A stretch of 64,000 nt of DNA. Origin: Bordetella bronchialis. Lineage in GTDB: Bacteria; Pseudomonadota; Gammaproteobacteria; Burkholderiales; Burkholderiaceae_B. The stretch covers positions 2,666,001 through 2,730,000 of the forward strand of contig NZ_CP016170.1 in assembly GCF_001676705.1 (NCBI RefSeq). Reading direction: 5' to 3'. Shown in pieces: positions 44,671 through 52,397 of the stretch (within the stretch, counting starts at the first letter, position 1; the number at the start of each line of letters is the position of its first letter). The translations under genes and the position numbers were made by a program. The notes under the pieces were generated by a model. That model worked only from the letters and a program-made list of their open reading frames with translations. It was not told where the DNA came from and did not search any database.

Positions 44671-45459
44671 CTAGCGCGCGTAGGCCGTATAGAAGTCCTT
44701 CAGGTCCCGCAGGCATTCGGCGGGACGTTCGAAGGTAGTCCAATGCCCGCACCGGGGATAGACCAGCACCCGGCTGTCGCGGATACGCTCGCCGATGGCG
44801 CGCACGGAAAGCGGCGGCGCCACGGCGTCCTCGTCGCCTGCGACCAGCAGGGTGGGGCAGGCGATGCGCTCCACCGGGGCCGCCTGCGCCTCGGCCAGCG
44901 CTTCGCAACTGCGCGCGTAGCCGTCGGGATCCTGGCGCATGACACTCTCGCGCACCAGCGCCACCGAGGCCGGCTGGTGCTGGCGCGTATCGGCGGATGT
45001 CGCGCCGGCGACGATGGCATCGGCGATGGCCTGCATGCCGGCCATGCCTTCGTCGCGCGCCCGCTGGGCGCGGGCGCGGATGTTCGCGCGGGCGCCGTCG
45101 GGCGGACAGAGCAGGGGGCCGAACAAGGCCAGGCTGCGTACCAGTTCCGGCGATTCCGTCGCCAGCTTGAAGCACACGATGGTGCCCAGCGAATGGCCGA
45201 CCAGGTGGGCGCGCGCCACGCCCAGCCGCGCGCAGACCTCGCGTACGGCCTGGGCCAGGCTGTCTATGCTGAGCGGACCCTGCACCGCGTGCGAACGCGC
45301 GCTGCCGGGCAGGTCGATGCGCAGGACGCGGAAGCGCGTGAATGCCTCCATGACGGGCGTCCAGTTGTTCGACGACCCGCCCAGTCCATGTATGCAGACC
45401 ACCGGATCGCCCTGGCCATCGACTTCCACCGCGATGCGATTGACGAACTCGGTGCTCAT
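44671..45459 (-). CDS. Alpha/beta hydrolase
   Basis: 262 aa. Alpha/beta-hydrolase fold with oxyanion motif HGLGGSSNNW, nucleophile elbow GHSLG (Ser near 93), acid in GDEDAVAP and a late catalytic histidine in CGHWTTFERP. Resembles 3-oxoadipate enol-lactonase and related small esterases. First gene of the ten-gene unit, facing the TetR gene across a 204-base promoter region. Confidence 0.88.
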   Translation of the reverse strand: MSTEFVNRIAVEVDGQGDPVVCIHGLGGSSNNWTPVMEAFTRFRVLRIDLPGSARSHAVQGPLSIDSLAQAVREVCARLGVARAHLVGHSLGTIVCFKLATESPELVRSLALFGPLLCPPDGARANIRARAQRARDEGMAGMQAIADAIVAGATSADTRQHQPASVALVRESVMRQDPDGYARSCEALAEAQAAPVERIACPTLLVAGDEDAVAPPLSVRAIGERIRDSRVLVYPRCGHWTTFERPAECLRDLKDFYTAYAR

Positions 45460-45568
45460 GCCGGCACCCTTGCAGCCAGGCGCATGCCGGCTGTCCGCGC
45501 GATGACCATCGTCACGGTTGTCTCCTCGATGAGGATTTTTATAGGAATATGCAGCGGTGCAGCTGGTT

Positions 45569-45601
45569 GAGACACGCGCCCCGATTTAAGATACGTGTCT
45601 C
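45569..45601. promoter_or_regulatory. Inverted repeat, candidate TetR operator
   Basis: GAGACACG (45569-45576) and CGTGTCTC (45594-45601) form a perfect 8-bp inverted repeat with a 17-bp spacer in the shared promoter region of the TetR gene and the transporter operon. The spacer contains TAAGAT, a possible -10 box. Confidence 0.55.
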
Positions 45602-45663
45602 GTTTTGAGAATCATGCTAGAAGACGGTTTTGGGGCTGTCAATAAAAATCTGGGCACACGAGC

Positions 45664-46383
45664 ATGGGATATTCCCCTAACGCAATCACCGCCGTGCCGC
45701 AGGCGCCTACCCGGGGCCCGCGCGCGCGCACATGGAAGCTGCTGATGGAAGCGGCCAGCAGCCTCATCGAGGAAGGCCACACGCCGACCGTCGCGGAAGT
45801 CGCCAAGCGGGCGCAGGTTTCGCGCGCGACCGCCTATCGGTACTTTCCCACGCGCAGCCGCCTGATCACGGCCATGGTCGATACGGCGCTGGGGCCGGTG
45901 CGCTCGTGGTCGTCGTCGCAGAGCGATGGACGAGCCCGCATCACGGAGCTCTTCGAATCCACCTTCATCCGTTTCAAGGAATTCGAGCCGCACATGCGGG
46001 CGGCCGCCCAGCTGGCGCTGGAGCACCAGGCCCTGGAGCGTGCGGGCATCCTGGAAGAAGAACCGTATCGCCGCGGACATCGCATCCGCATCCTGGCGCA
46101 CGCCGTCGAGCCCTTCGGCGCGCAGGTGCCGGCCAAGGCGATCGACCGCCTGCAGAAGGCGCTGTCCATTATCTATGGCATTGAGCCGCACATCATCCTG
46201 AAGGATATCTGGGGAGCCAAGAACAAAGAGGTGGAAAGCATCGTCTTCTGGATGGTGGGCGCCCTGATCGAAGCCACCCTGAAGGACGCCAGGGGCGCGG
46301 AGCGTCCGGCCGCGCGCGGTGTCCCGGCCGGGCGGCGGCGTTCGCCCCCGCGCGCGAACGGGCAGGACAAGAGCCCCGGCTAG
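45664..46383 (+). CDS. TetR-family transcriptional regulator
   Basis: 239 aa. The N-terminal TetR DNA-binding domain (about 20-70) has LMEAASSLIEEGHTPTVAEVAKRAQVSRATAYRYFPTRSRLITAM. The C-terminal ligand domain is followed by a basic low-complexity tail. Divergent from the alpha/beta hydrolase, so it is the likely repressor of the ten-gene unit and of itself. No strong ribosome site is seen before ATG 45664. Confidence 0.88.
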   Translation: MGYSPNAITAVPQAPTRGPRARTWKLLMEAASSLIEEGHTPTVAEVAKRAQVSRATAYRYFPTRSRLITAMVDTALGPVRSWSSSQSDGRARITELFESTFIRFKEFEPHMRAAAQLALEHQALERAGILEEEPYRRGHRIRILAHAVEPFGAQVPAKAIDRLQKALSIIYGIEPHIILKDIWGAKNKEVESIVFWMVGALIEATLKDARGAERPAARGVPAGRRRSPPRANGQDKSPG

Positions 46384-47963
46384 GCGGGGGATCGCGGCGG
46401 GGCGCTCGCCGTGCCGAACGGCGGCAAGGGCATCAGCCCCACGCTCGCCAAGGCGCGATTGGCATGCGGCAGCCATGCGTTGTAGCGCAGCTCGCGGTCC
46501 ATCTGGACGGCCAAAGTATTGAAGGTGTCGTCGTCCGCCGGAAGATCCAGGGCGCGCAAGCGTTCGTGGACACGCGACGGGAGATCGGCGGCCGCAAGGT
46601 GGAGCGCGTCGGTGACCTGGCGATGCGCCCGCGGGCCGGCCAGCCGCTGGACCTCCGCCAGGAAAGGGGAGAAGTCCAGCATCAGGTAAGCGTGGAAGGA
46701 CTCCGCCTCCGCGCGAGCGATCAGGTTGCGGGCGAAATGTATGTCTTCCGGCGTCAAGGCGCTGAGCGTCGGGTAGTGCATGCTTTCGACGCTGAAGGGC
46801 AGGGATAGCGCCGGCCGCAGGCTGACCTGATAGTCGAGCATGATCTCGGCCGGGTCGATGTTGATCGGCGTTTCGTTGCTCTGCTGGCGCCGCTGGTTTT
46901 CCTTGTGCAGGGCGATGATCTTGTCCTGGCCGATCGCCGTGAGCAGCTCCGTGCGCAAGGTCGCCAGCGCCAGCTGGCAGAGTTCGTTCAGCCTGCCGGC
47001 GTAGCGGCCATCGATCGCATCGTGCTTGTGCAGGAGCATTTTCAGCCGGTTCCAGGTAAGGAGCGCATTGTCCCTGCACATCGTCGTCCCTTCCGCGCAG
47101 ATATCGAGAGCCTCGGCGACCAGCGCCTGGCGGCCGGGCTGTGCGGCGTTGCGCAGCCATAGCACGACCTCATCGCGTGTGGCGGCGTTGCGGTGGATGT
47201 GCGACTCCATCAGCTGGATCAGCCAGATCTTGAAGGCCCGCGTCGTCGATGGGCCGCTGCTGACCGCCGGCTGGTCGCGCGCGATGTCGTTCCAGCGTCC
47301 TGCCAGCATGGGGTCTTCGCGGTCGAGCCAGCGTTCGACGATGGTGCCCAGCGGGAGCGTGCTGGATTGCTGGCCGCGGATATACGGCGCGATGCGCGGG
47401 TGCAGCGCGGCGACGGTGTCCGGCCTTTCCAGCCACCGGCGGGTCCGCAGGGGGCCACCGGCATCCGCGATCCCCGGCACACCCGGGTCCTGTGCCCGCG
47501 CATGCGTGCCCCCGTCCATGGCCGTGTGCGTGACCACGGAGAAATACTGCAGCGACAACAAGCGCACTTGCGAACGGGCGACCTCGGCCACGGCGGCCCG
47601 CAGGGCATCCTGCGCGGGCGTGGCGGGCGGGCGGTCATCCGGCGCGGCCAGCAGCACGGGCAGCTCCAGCGCATCGGAATTGAATTGCAGCACCGGATGG
47701 CACTGGTATTGCTGGGTCACCATCCGCAAGCGGTGGAGCGCGGCGGCGCCGTGGTCGGTGCCATGCAGTTCGCGGAAATGGGCCTCGGCGAGCCGCAGCC
47801 GCGTTTCGTCGGGATTGCCCGTCACGACGGCATGCAGAAGTTCGGCAAGGTTCACGACGCTGGGCTCGCGATGCGCGGGGGGCGCGGGCGGCGGCGGGCA
47901 AGGGGACGCGAGCGAGGGTGTGGAGGCCAAGGGGCTGGCGATGGGGCTGTGAGGTAGATGCAT
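46380..47963 (-). CDS. NEL-type E3 ubiquitin ligase-like protein without leucine-rich repeats (candidate type III effector)
   Basis: 527 aa, start 47963 with CGGAG seven bases upstream. Residues 1-35 are Ser/Pro/Ala-rich and uncharged, as in type III secretion signals. Residues 36-205 match nothing I recognise, and no LRR (LxxLPxxL) is present. Residues 206-527 follow the NEL domain of IpaH, SspH and NopM: ERWLDREDPMLAGRWNDIAR, ATRDEVVLWL, the catalytic CxD motif as MCRDNALLTWNRLKMLL (Cys296, Asp298), and DPAEIMLDYQVSLR (370-383) before the C-terminal helices. NEL enzymes transfer host ubiquitin through that cysteine. No secretion genes are in the window. Assignment is by motif reading only. 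Confidence 0.75.
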   Translation of the reverse strand: MHLPHSPIASPLASTPSLASPCPPPPAPPAHREPSVVNLAELLHAVVTGNPDETRLRLAEAHFRELHGTDHGAAALHRLRMVTQQYQCHPVLQFNSDALELPVLLAAPDDRPPATPAQDALRAAVAEVARSQVRLLSLQYFSVVTHTAMDGGTHARAQDPGVPGIADAGGPLRTRRWLERPDTVAALHPRIAPYIRGQQSSTLPLGTIVERWLDREDPMLAGRWNDIARDQPAVSSGPSTTRAFKIWLIQLMESHIHRNAATRDEVVLWLRNAAQPGRQALVAEALDICAEGTTMCRDNALLTWNRLKMLLHKHDAIDGRYAGRLNELCQLALATLRTELLTAIGQDKIIALHKENQRRQQSNETPINIDPAEIMLDYQVSLRPALSLPFSVESMHYPTLSALTPEDIHFARNLIARAEAESFHAYLMLDFSPFLAEVQRLAGPRAHRQVTDALHLAAADLPSRVHERLRALDLPADDDTFNTLAVQMDRELRYNAWLPHANRALASVGLMPLPPFGTASAPPRSPA

Positions 47964-48215
47964 GGCTGGCTCCGTGTGGAAACAGAATCGCGCGGGCTTC
48001 ATCCTGCGACCGCGTGCGGGTTCGGGACGATGGCCCGCGGCGCGGCCAAGCCGGCCTTCCCGTGGCACCCGTCGGCCACGGCGCCCGGGCGACGGCGGGC
48101 GTTGAGTAGCAAGACCGCCGTTCGAGTTCTGCGCCGCATGCCGTGCCGGCGCGCGGCGGGAGTACCATGCCGACACGACCCCCGGCCGGGCGGCCGTTCG
48201 AATTGGAGCAAGCGC

Positions 48216-49004
48216 ATGGAATTGGGACTTCAGGGAAAGACGGCCGTCGTGACCGGCGGCAGCAAAGGCATAGGCCTGGCGGTGGCGCGCGCGCTGGTGA
48301 AGGAAGGCGCGCGCGTGGGCATCGTGGCGCGCAGCCAGGAAGCACTGGACGCGGCGCGTACGCAACTGACCAGGCAGGGCGGCAAGGTGTGCGCGGTGGC
48401 GGCCGATCTGATCGACCCGGCGCAGGCCGCGCGCGCCGTGGCGCAGATCGAGGCCGAGCTGGGCCCCATCGATATCCTGGTCAATAGCGCCGGGGCGGCC
48501 AAGCGCCACGATCCGGAAACCCTGGATGCCGGGAAATGGCGTGCCGCCATGGACGCCAAATTTTTCACCTATGTGCATACGCAGGACGAAGTGTTACGGC
48601 GGTTGCGCGCCCGCGGCGCCCGGGGTGCCATCGTCAACATCATCGGTTCGGGCGGCAAGACGCCCACGACCACGCACCTGGCCGGCGGCTCTGCCAATGC
48701 CGCGCTGATGCTGGCGACGGTGGGGGCCGCCCACCATTACGCGCAGTACGGCATACGCATCAATGCCATCAACCCCGGCGCCACCGTGACGGAGCGCGTG
48801 CAGGAAGGCCTGGCGGTAGAGGCCAGGACCATGGGAGTCAGCGTGGAGGAAGCGCGCCGCCAGGGTGAAGGCCGCATCCCGCTGGGACGTTATGCCCAGC
48901 CCGAAGAAGTGGCCGATGTCGCCGTGTTCCTGGCCAGCGACCGGGCAAGCTATGTGGTTGGCGCCGTGGTGCCGATGACGGGCGGGCTGGCGCCCGTCAT
49001 CTGA
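48216..49004 (+). CDS. SDR-family oxidoreductase lacking the Tyr/Lys active-site pair
   Basis: 262 aa. Classical short-chain dehydrogenase layout: TGGSKGIG (13-20) for NAD(P), ILVNSAG (87-93) and Ser145 in NIIGSGG. Where YxxxK is expected the chain reads GGSAN (157-161), so both the catalytic tyrosine and lysine are replaced. INPGATVTERV and the C-terminal VGAVVPMTGG are normal. It may be a diverged enzyme with other chemistry, or a binding protein. Start 48216 with TTGGAG upstream. Divergent from the NEL gene. Confidence 0.85.
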   Translation: MELGLQGKTAVVTGGSKGIGLAVARALVKEGARVGIVARSQEALDAARTQLTRQGGKVCAVAADLIDPAQAARAVAQIEAELGPIDILVNSAGAAKRHDPETLDAGKWRAAMDAKFFTYVHTQDEVLRRLRARGARGAIVNIIGSGGKTPTTTHLAGGSANAALMLATVGAAHHYAQYGIRINAINPGATVTERVQEGLAVEARTMGVSVEEARRQGEGRIPLGRYAQPEEVADVAVFLASDRASYVVGAVVPMTGGLAPVI

Positions 49005-49074
49005 CGGGTAGCCGGCGCATCCCGTCGCGCGGACGGAGGCGGCCGCCTGGGATGCGCCGCGCAAACCCGTGGCG

Positions 49075-49572
49075 TCATGCGGTCGTGGCGTCCGCCGGCG
49101 GGGCGGGCGGGTACATGGCGAGGCAGGTTTCCTTGTCGGGCATGAAGGGGGCGAAGTCGCCCACGTACTTGTCCGGGCCTGCCTTGATGTGCTCGCCCAG
49201 CCGGTTCAATTCGTGCATCAGGTCCGCGTGGCGCCGCAGCTGTTCCTCGCGCGGGCCGAACAGGTAGCTCCTGCCCAGCGCGGTCTGGGTGTCCAGCTTC
49301 AGTTTGCTGAATTCCTGCTCCCAGGCCGACTGCTTCAATTGCCGGGAGACGATGTCCTTGGCCTGCGCCAGTTTGTCGCAGACCTGGGCGGGCGTACCGT
49401 CATTCCAGCCGCGTTCGAGTACTTCGTCCGCGACGGCCTGGTGCAGTTTTTTGGAATGGGTGGCGAACGCGATGCTCATGCCGTTCGATCCATCGTCGTC
49501 CCGCGGCGCCTGAACCGGCGAAGACAGCAGGATGGCGGGGTTCGAAGAGAACAGCGAGATACTCGTGGACAT
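49075..49572 (-). CDS. Hypothetical protein, 165 aa, Ser-rich N-terminus
   Basis: Not recognised. Residues 1-20 (MSTSISLFSSNPAILLSS) are Ser/Leu/Ile-rich without a classical signal peptide or a basic start, resembling type III secretion signals. Residues 35-150 look helical and hydrophilic (KKLHQAVADEVLERGW, IVSRQLKQSAWEQEF, EEQLRRHADLMHELNRLGEHI). Two cysteines, no catalytic motif. CAAGGAG precedes the ATG. It is monocistronic, in reverse orientation to the SDR gene and on the same strand as the NEL gene. It may be a secreted effector or a small cytoplasmic protein. Confidence 0.6.
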   Translation of the reverse strand: MSTSISLFSSNPAILLSSPVQAPRDDDGSNGMSIAFATHSKKLHQAVADEVLERGWNDGTPAQVCDKLAQAKDIVSRQLKQSAWEQEFSKLKLDTQTALGRSYLFGPREEQLRRHADLMHELNRLGEHIKAGPDKYVGDFAPFMPDKETCLAMYPPAPPADATTA

Positions 49573-49689
49573 GGTTCGGGCTCCTTGGGAGTGAGCCGCC
49601 CACCTGGCGGCGCAGGTATGTACTTGACCCTTGCCGCCAGGTTCCCGTGGCCGTTCCAGCCGCCGATCCCGGCGCGCCGGAGCCCATGT

Positions 49690-51159
49690 TCAGCCGCCGA
49701 TATCCACGCACAGATACTTCAGCTCCACGTACTCGTCCAGGCCGTGGCGGGATCCCTCGCGGCCCAGCCCGGACTGCTTGACGCCGCCGAAAGGTCCGAC
49801 TTCATTGGAGATCAGGCCCGTGTTGATGCCCACGATGCCGTACTCCAGGCCCTCCGATACGCGCCACACGCGGGCGTTGTCGCGGGTGTAGAAATAGGCG
49901 GCCAGGCCGAAGATGGTGTCATTGGCCAGCTTCAGCGCTTCTTCCTCGGTGTCGAAGCGGAACAGCGGCGCGACCGGCCCGAAGGTTTCCTCGCGCGCGA
50001 ACAGCATGGACTGCGTCACATCGCGCACGACGGTGGGCTCGAAGAAGGTGCCGCCCAGCGCGTGGGCCTTGCCGCCCGTCACCACCCTGGCGCCCGAGCG
50101 GGTCGCGTCGTCGATGTGCTCGCGGACCTTTTTCACGGCGTGCTCGTCGATCAGCGGCCCCTGCACCACGCCTTGTTCGAAGCCATCGCCGACCTTCATG
50201 GCGCCGACTTTCCCGGCCAGGCGCCGGGCGACTTCGTCGTAGACGCCCGACTGCACATAAATGCGATTGGCGCAGACGCAAGTCTGTCCGGCATTGCGGA
50301 ACTTGGAAGCGATGATGCCGTCGACGGCCTTGTCCAGGTCGGCGTCGTCGAACACGATGAAGGGGGCATTGCCGCCCAGCTCCAGGGAGAGCTTCTTGAT
50401 CGTCGGCGCGCACTGCGCCATGAGTTTGCGGCCGACTTCCGTCGATCCGGTAAAGCTCAGTTTGCGCACCGTTTCGCTTTCGCATAGCGCGGCGCCGATT
50501 TCGCTGGAACTGCCCGTGATGACGTGCATGACGCCGGCCGGCACGCCGGCTTCCTCGGCAAGCACGGCCAGGGCCAGGGCCGTCAACGGCGTCTGTTGCG
50601 CGGGCTTGACGATCATGGTGCAGCCCGCCGCCAGCGCCGGACCCAATTTGCGGGTGATCATGGCGGCCGGGAAATTCCACGGGGTGATGGCCGCGGTGAC
50701 GCCCACCGCCTGCTTCAGCACCATCATGCGCTGTCCGGCCTTGGGGCTTTGCAGGACCTCGCCATCCATGCGCTTGGCTTCCTCGGCGAACCACTCCAGG
50801 AAGGAGGCGGCATAGCCGATTTCGCCGGCGGCCTCGGTCACCGGTTTGCCCTGTTCGGCCGTCATGATGGCCGCCAGGTCCTTCTGGTGCTGCATCATCA
50901 GTTGCGACCAGCGCTGCAGGATCAGGGCGCGCTCCTTGGCGGGCCGCGCGGCCCAGGCCGGCTGGGCGGCCGCGGCGCGTTCGATGGCGTGTTCCGTCTC
51001 GGCGCGGCCCAGCTTGGGCACGGAGACAATGATCTCGCCGGTGGAAGGATTGTTCACGGGGATGGCCGGGCCCTTGCCGGCGCCATGCCATTTGCCGTCG
51101 ATGTAGCAGGCATCGCGTAGCAGGTCGGGACGTTGCAGTCGTTGGGTCAGGGAGGTCAC
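49690..51159 (-). CDS. gabD: NAD(P)-dependent succinate-semialdehyde dehydrogenase
   Basis: 489 aa. Aldehyde dehydrogenase with PWNFP (160-164), catalytic Glu260 in LELGGNAP and Cys294 in GQTCVCANR, the last being the two-cysteine pattern of GabD-type enzymes. ACYIDGKWHGA at the N-terminus and PFGGVKQSGLGREGSRHGLDEY at the C-terminus fit GabD. Oxidises succinate semialdehyde, or glutarate semialdehyde, to the acid. No GABA transaminase gene is adjacent; a divergent Bug receptor operon shares its promoter region. Confidence 0.9.
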   Translation of the reverse strand: MTSLTQRLQRPDLLRDACYIDGKWHGAGKGPAIPVNNPSTGEIIVSVPKLGRAETEHAIERAAAAQPAWAARPAKERALILQRWSQLMMQHQKDLAAIMTAEQGKPVTEAAGEIGYAASFLEWFAEEAKRMDGEVLQSPKAGQRMMVLKQAVGVTAAITPWNFPAAMITRKLGPALAAGCTMIVKPAQQTPLTALALAVLAEEAGVPAGVMHVITGSSSEIGAALCESETVRKLSFTGSTEVGRKLMAQCAPTIKKLSLELGGNAPFIVFDDADLDKAVDGIIASKFRNAGQTCVCANRIYVQSGVYDEVARRLAGKVGAMKVGDGFEQGVVQGPLIDEHAVKKVREHIDDATRSGARVVTGGKAHALGGTFFEPTVVRDVTQSMLFAREETFGPVAPLFRFDTEEEALKLANDTIFGLAAYFYTRDNARVWRVSEGLEYGIVGINTGLISNEVGPFGGVKQSGLGREGSRHGLDEYVELKYLCVDIGG

Positions 51160-51300
51160 TGCTGGCTCCTGGGAAGGGGCGGCGGCGCCGGGGCGCGGTG
51201 CGCCGCCGCCGGATCGGTCTTGCGCAGGCCGTGGGGATCCGTCCTATGGTAAGCCGGGATGCGATCCGGCCCCCGTTTCATCTTGCATCGGGATTTTTTG

Positions 51301-51318
51301 TATGCAAAGATATGCATA
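51301..51318. promoter_or_regulatory. Palindrome TATGCA-N6-TGCATA, candidate GntR-type operator
   Basis: A perfect 6-bp inverted repeat lies in an AT-rich island between gabD (minus) and the Bug receptor gene (plus), about 50 bases before the latter start. Size and spacing resemble GntR-type operators. No regulator gene is adjacent. Confidence 0.45.
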
Positions 51319-51368
51319 ACTTGCGCGGGCGGCGCGGCCGCCCGATCGCATCACAGGAGACACCCGAC

Positions 51369-52346
51369 GTGCCCAAATCGCGCTTTCTTCCCTTGCGCCG
51401 GTGGCTGCTTGCCGCCACCGTGCTGCTGCCGGCCCTGGCCGGCGCCCAGACCTACCCGGACAAGCCGATACGCCTGATCGTGCCTTTCGCGCCGGGCGGC
51501 GGCACCGACAGCATCGCGCGCGACATGGCGCGCACGCTGGGCGAAAAACTCGGCCAGGCCATCGTGGTGGAGAACCGCGGGGGCGGCGGCGGCTCCATAG
51601 GCGCGAATCTGGTGGCACATGCGGCGCCGGACGGCTACACGCTATTGTTCGCCACGTCGACCTTCGTGACGAATGCCGCGGCGGAAGGCACGACGCTATA
51701 CGACGTGGAGAAGTCCTTCCAGCCCATCGCGCTGATCGGCCGCGGGCCGCTGCTGGTTGTCGCCAACAAAAACGTGCCGGCCGACAATATCGCGCAGTTG
51801 CGCGAACTGGCGCTGAAAAAGCCCAATGAGATCAACTTTTGCTCCGCGGGCAACGGCAGCATCAACCACATGTCCGGCGAGCTCTTCAAGCAGCGGGCCG
51901 GCGTGCAGATGATCCACATCCCCTACAAGGGCAGCGGTCCCGCGACGCTGGACCTGCTGGCCGGACGCGTGCAGGTATTTTTCGCCACGGTGCCGACCAT
52001 CCTGCCGCAGGTCAAGGACCAGCGCGTGAAACTGCTTGCCGTGACGAGCAGGACACGGTCGCCCCTGTTCCCGGACACGCCCACGATGGCCGAGGCCGGT
52101 ATCCCGGATTTCGACGTCAGCACTTGGTGGGGCGTGCTGGCGCCGGCCGGCACGCCGCCGGAAGTGGTCGCCCGGCTGAACGCGGCGGTCAACGACGCCG
52201 CCGCCGCGGACCTGGTACGCCAGCGGCTGACGGACGAGGGCGCGCAATCGTTCAAGGGAACGCCCGCGGATTTTGCCGGCGTGCTGCACAGCGAACTGGC
52301 GCTGTGGAAAGGCGTGGTCAAGCAGTCGGGCGTGAAGCTGGATTGA
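51369..52346 (+). CDS. Bug-family (TctC-like) periplasmic solute receptor
   Basis: 325 aa. Start is the GTG at 51369, because AGGAGA lies nine bases upstream; longer starts lack one. Signal peptide RRWLLAATVLLPALAGA-QT, then YPDKPIRLIVPFAPGGGTD, VENRGGGGGSIGAN and PYKGSGPATLDLLAGRVQ. Followed after 51 bases by an isocitrate/isopropylmalate dehydrogenase-type gene and then a PrpB-like lyase, so a hydroxy-di- or tricarboxylate ligand is plausible (inference). Confidence 0.92.
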   Translation: MPKSRFLPLRRWLLAATVLLPALAGAQTYPDKPIRLIVPFAPGGGTDSIARDMARTLGEKLGQAIVVENRGGGGGSIGANLVAHAAPDGYTLLFATSTFVTNAAAEGTTLYDVEKSFQPIALIGRGPLLVVANKNVPADNIAQLRELALKKPNEINFCSAGNGSINHMSGELFKQRAGVQMIHIPYKGSGPATLDLLAGRVQVFFATVPTILPQVKDQRVKLLAVTSRTRSPLFPDTPTMAEAGIPDFDVSTWWGVLAPAGTPPEVVARLNAAVNDAAAADLVRQRLTDEGAQSFKGTPADFAGVLHSELALWKGVVKQSGVKLD

Positions 52347-52397
52347 GCATCGGGCTCGACTCGGCCGCATCCGCCCCTTCGTAATCGAGGAAATCAC

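Noticed and set aside
47964..48578. N-terminal extension of the NEL-like protein
   Set aside because: The upstream part is antisense to the SDR gene, while a ribosome site fits the start at 47963.
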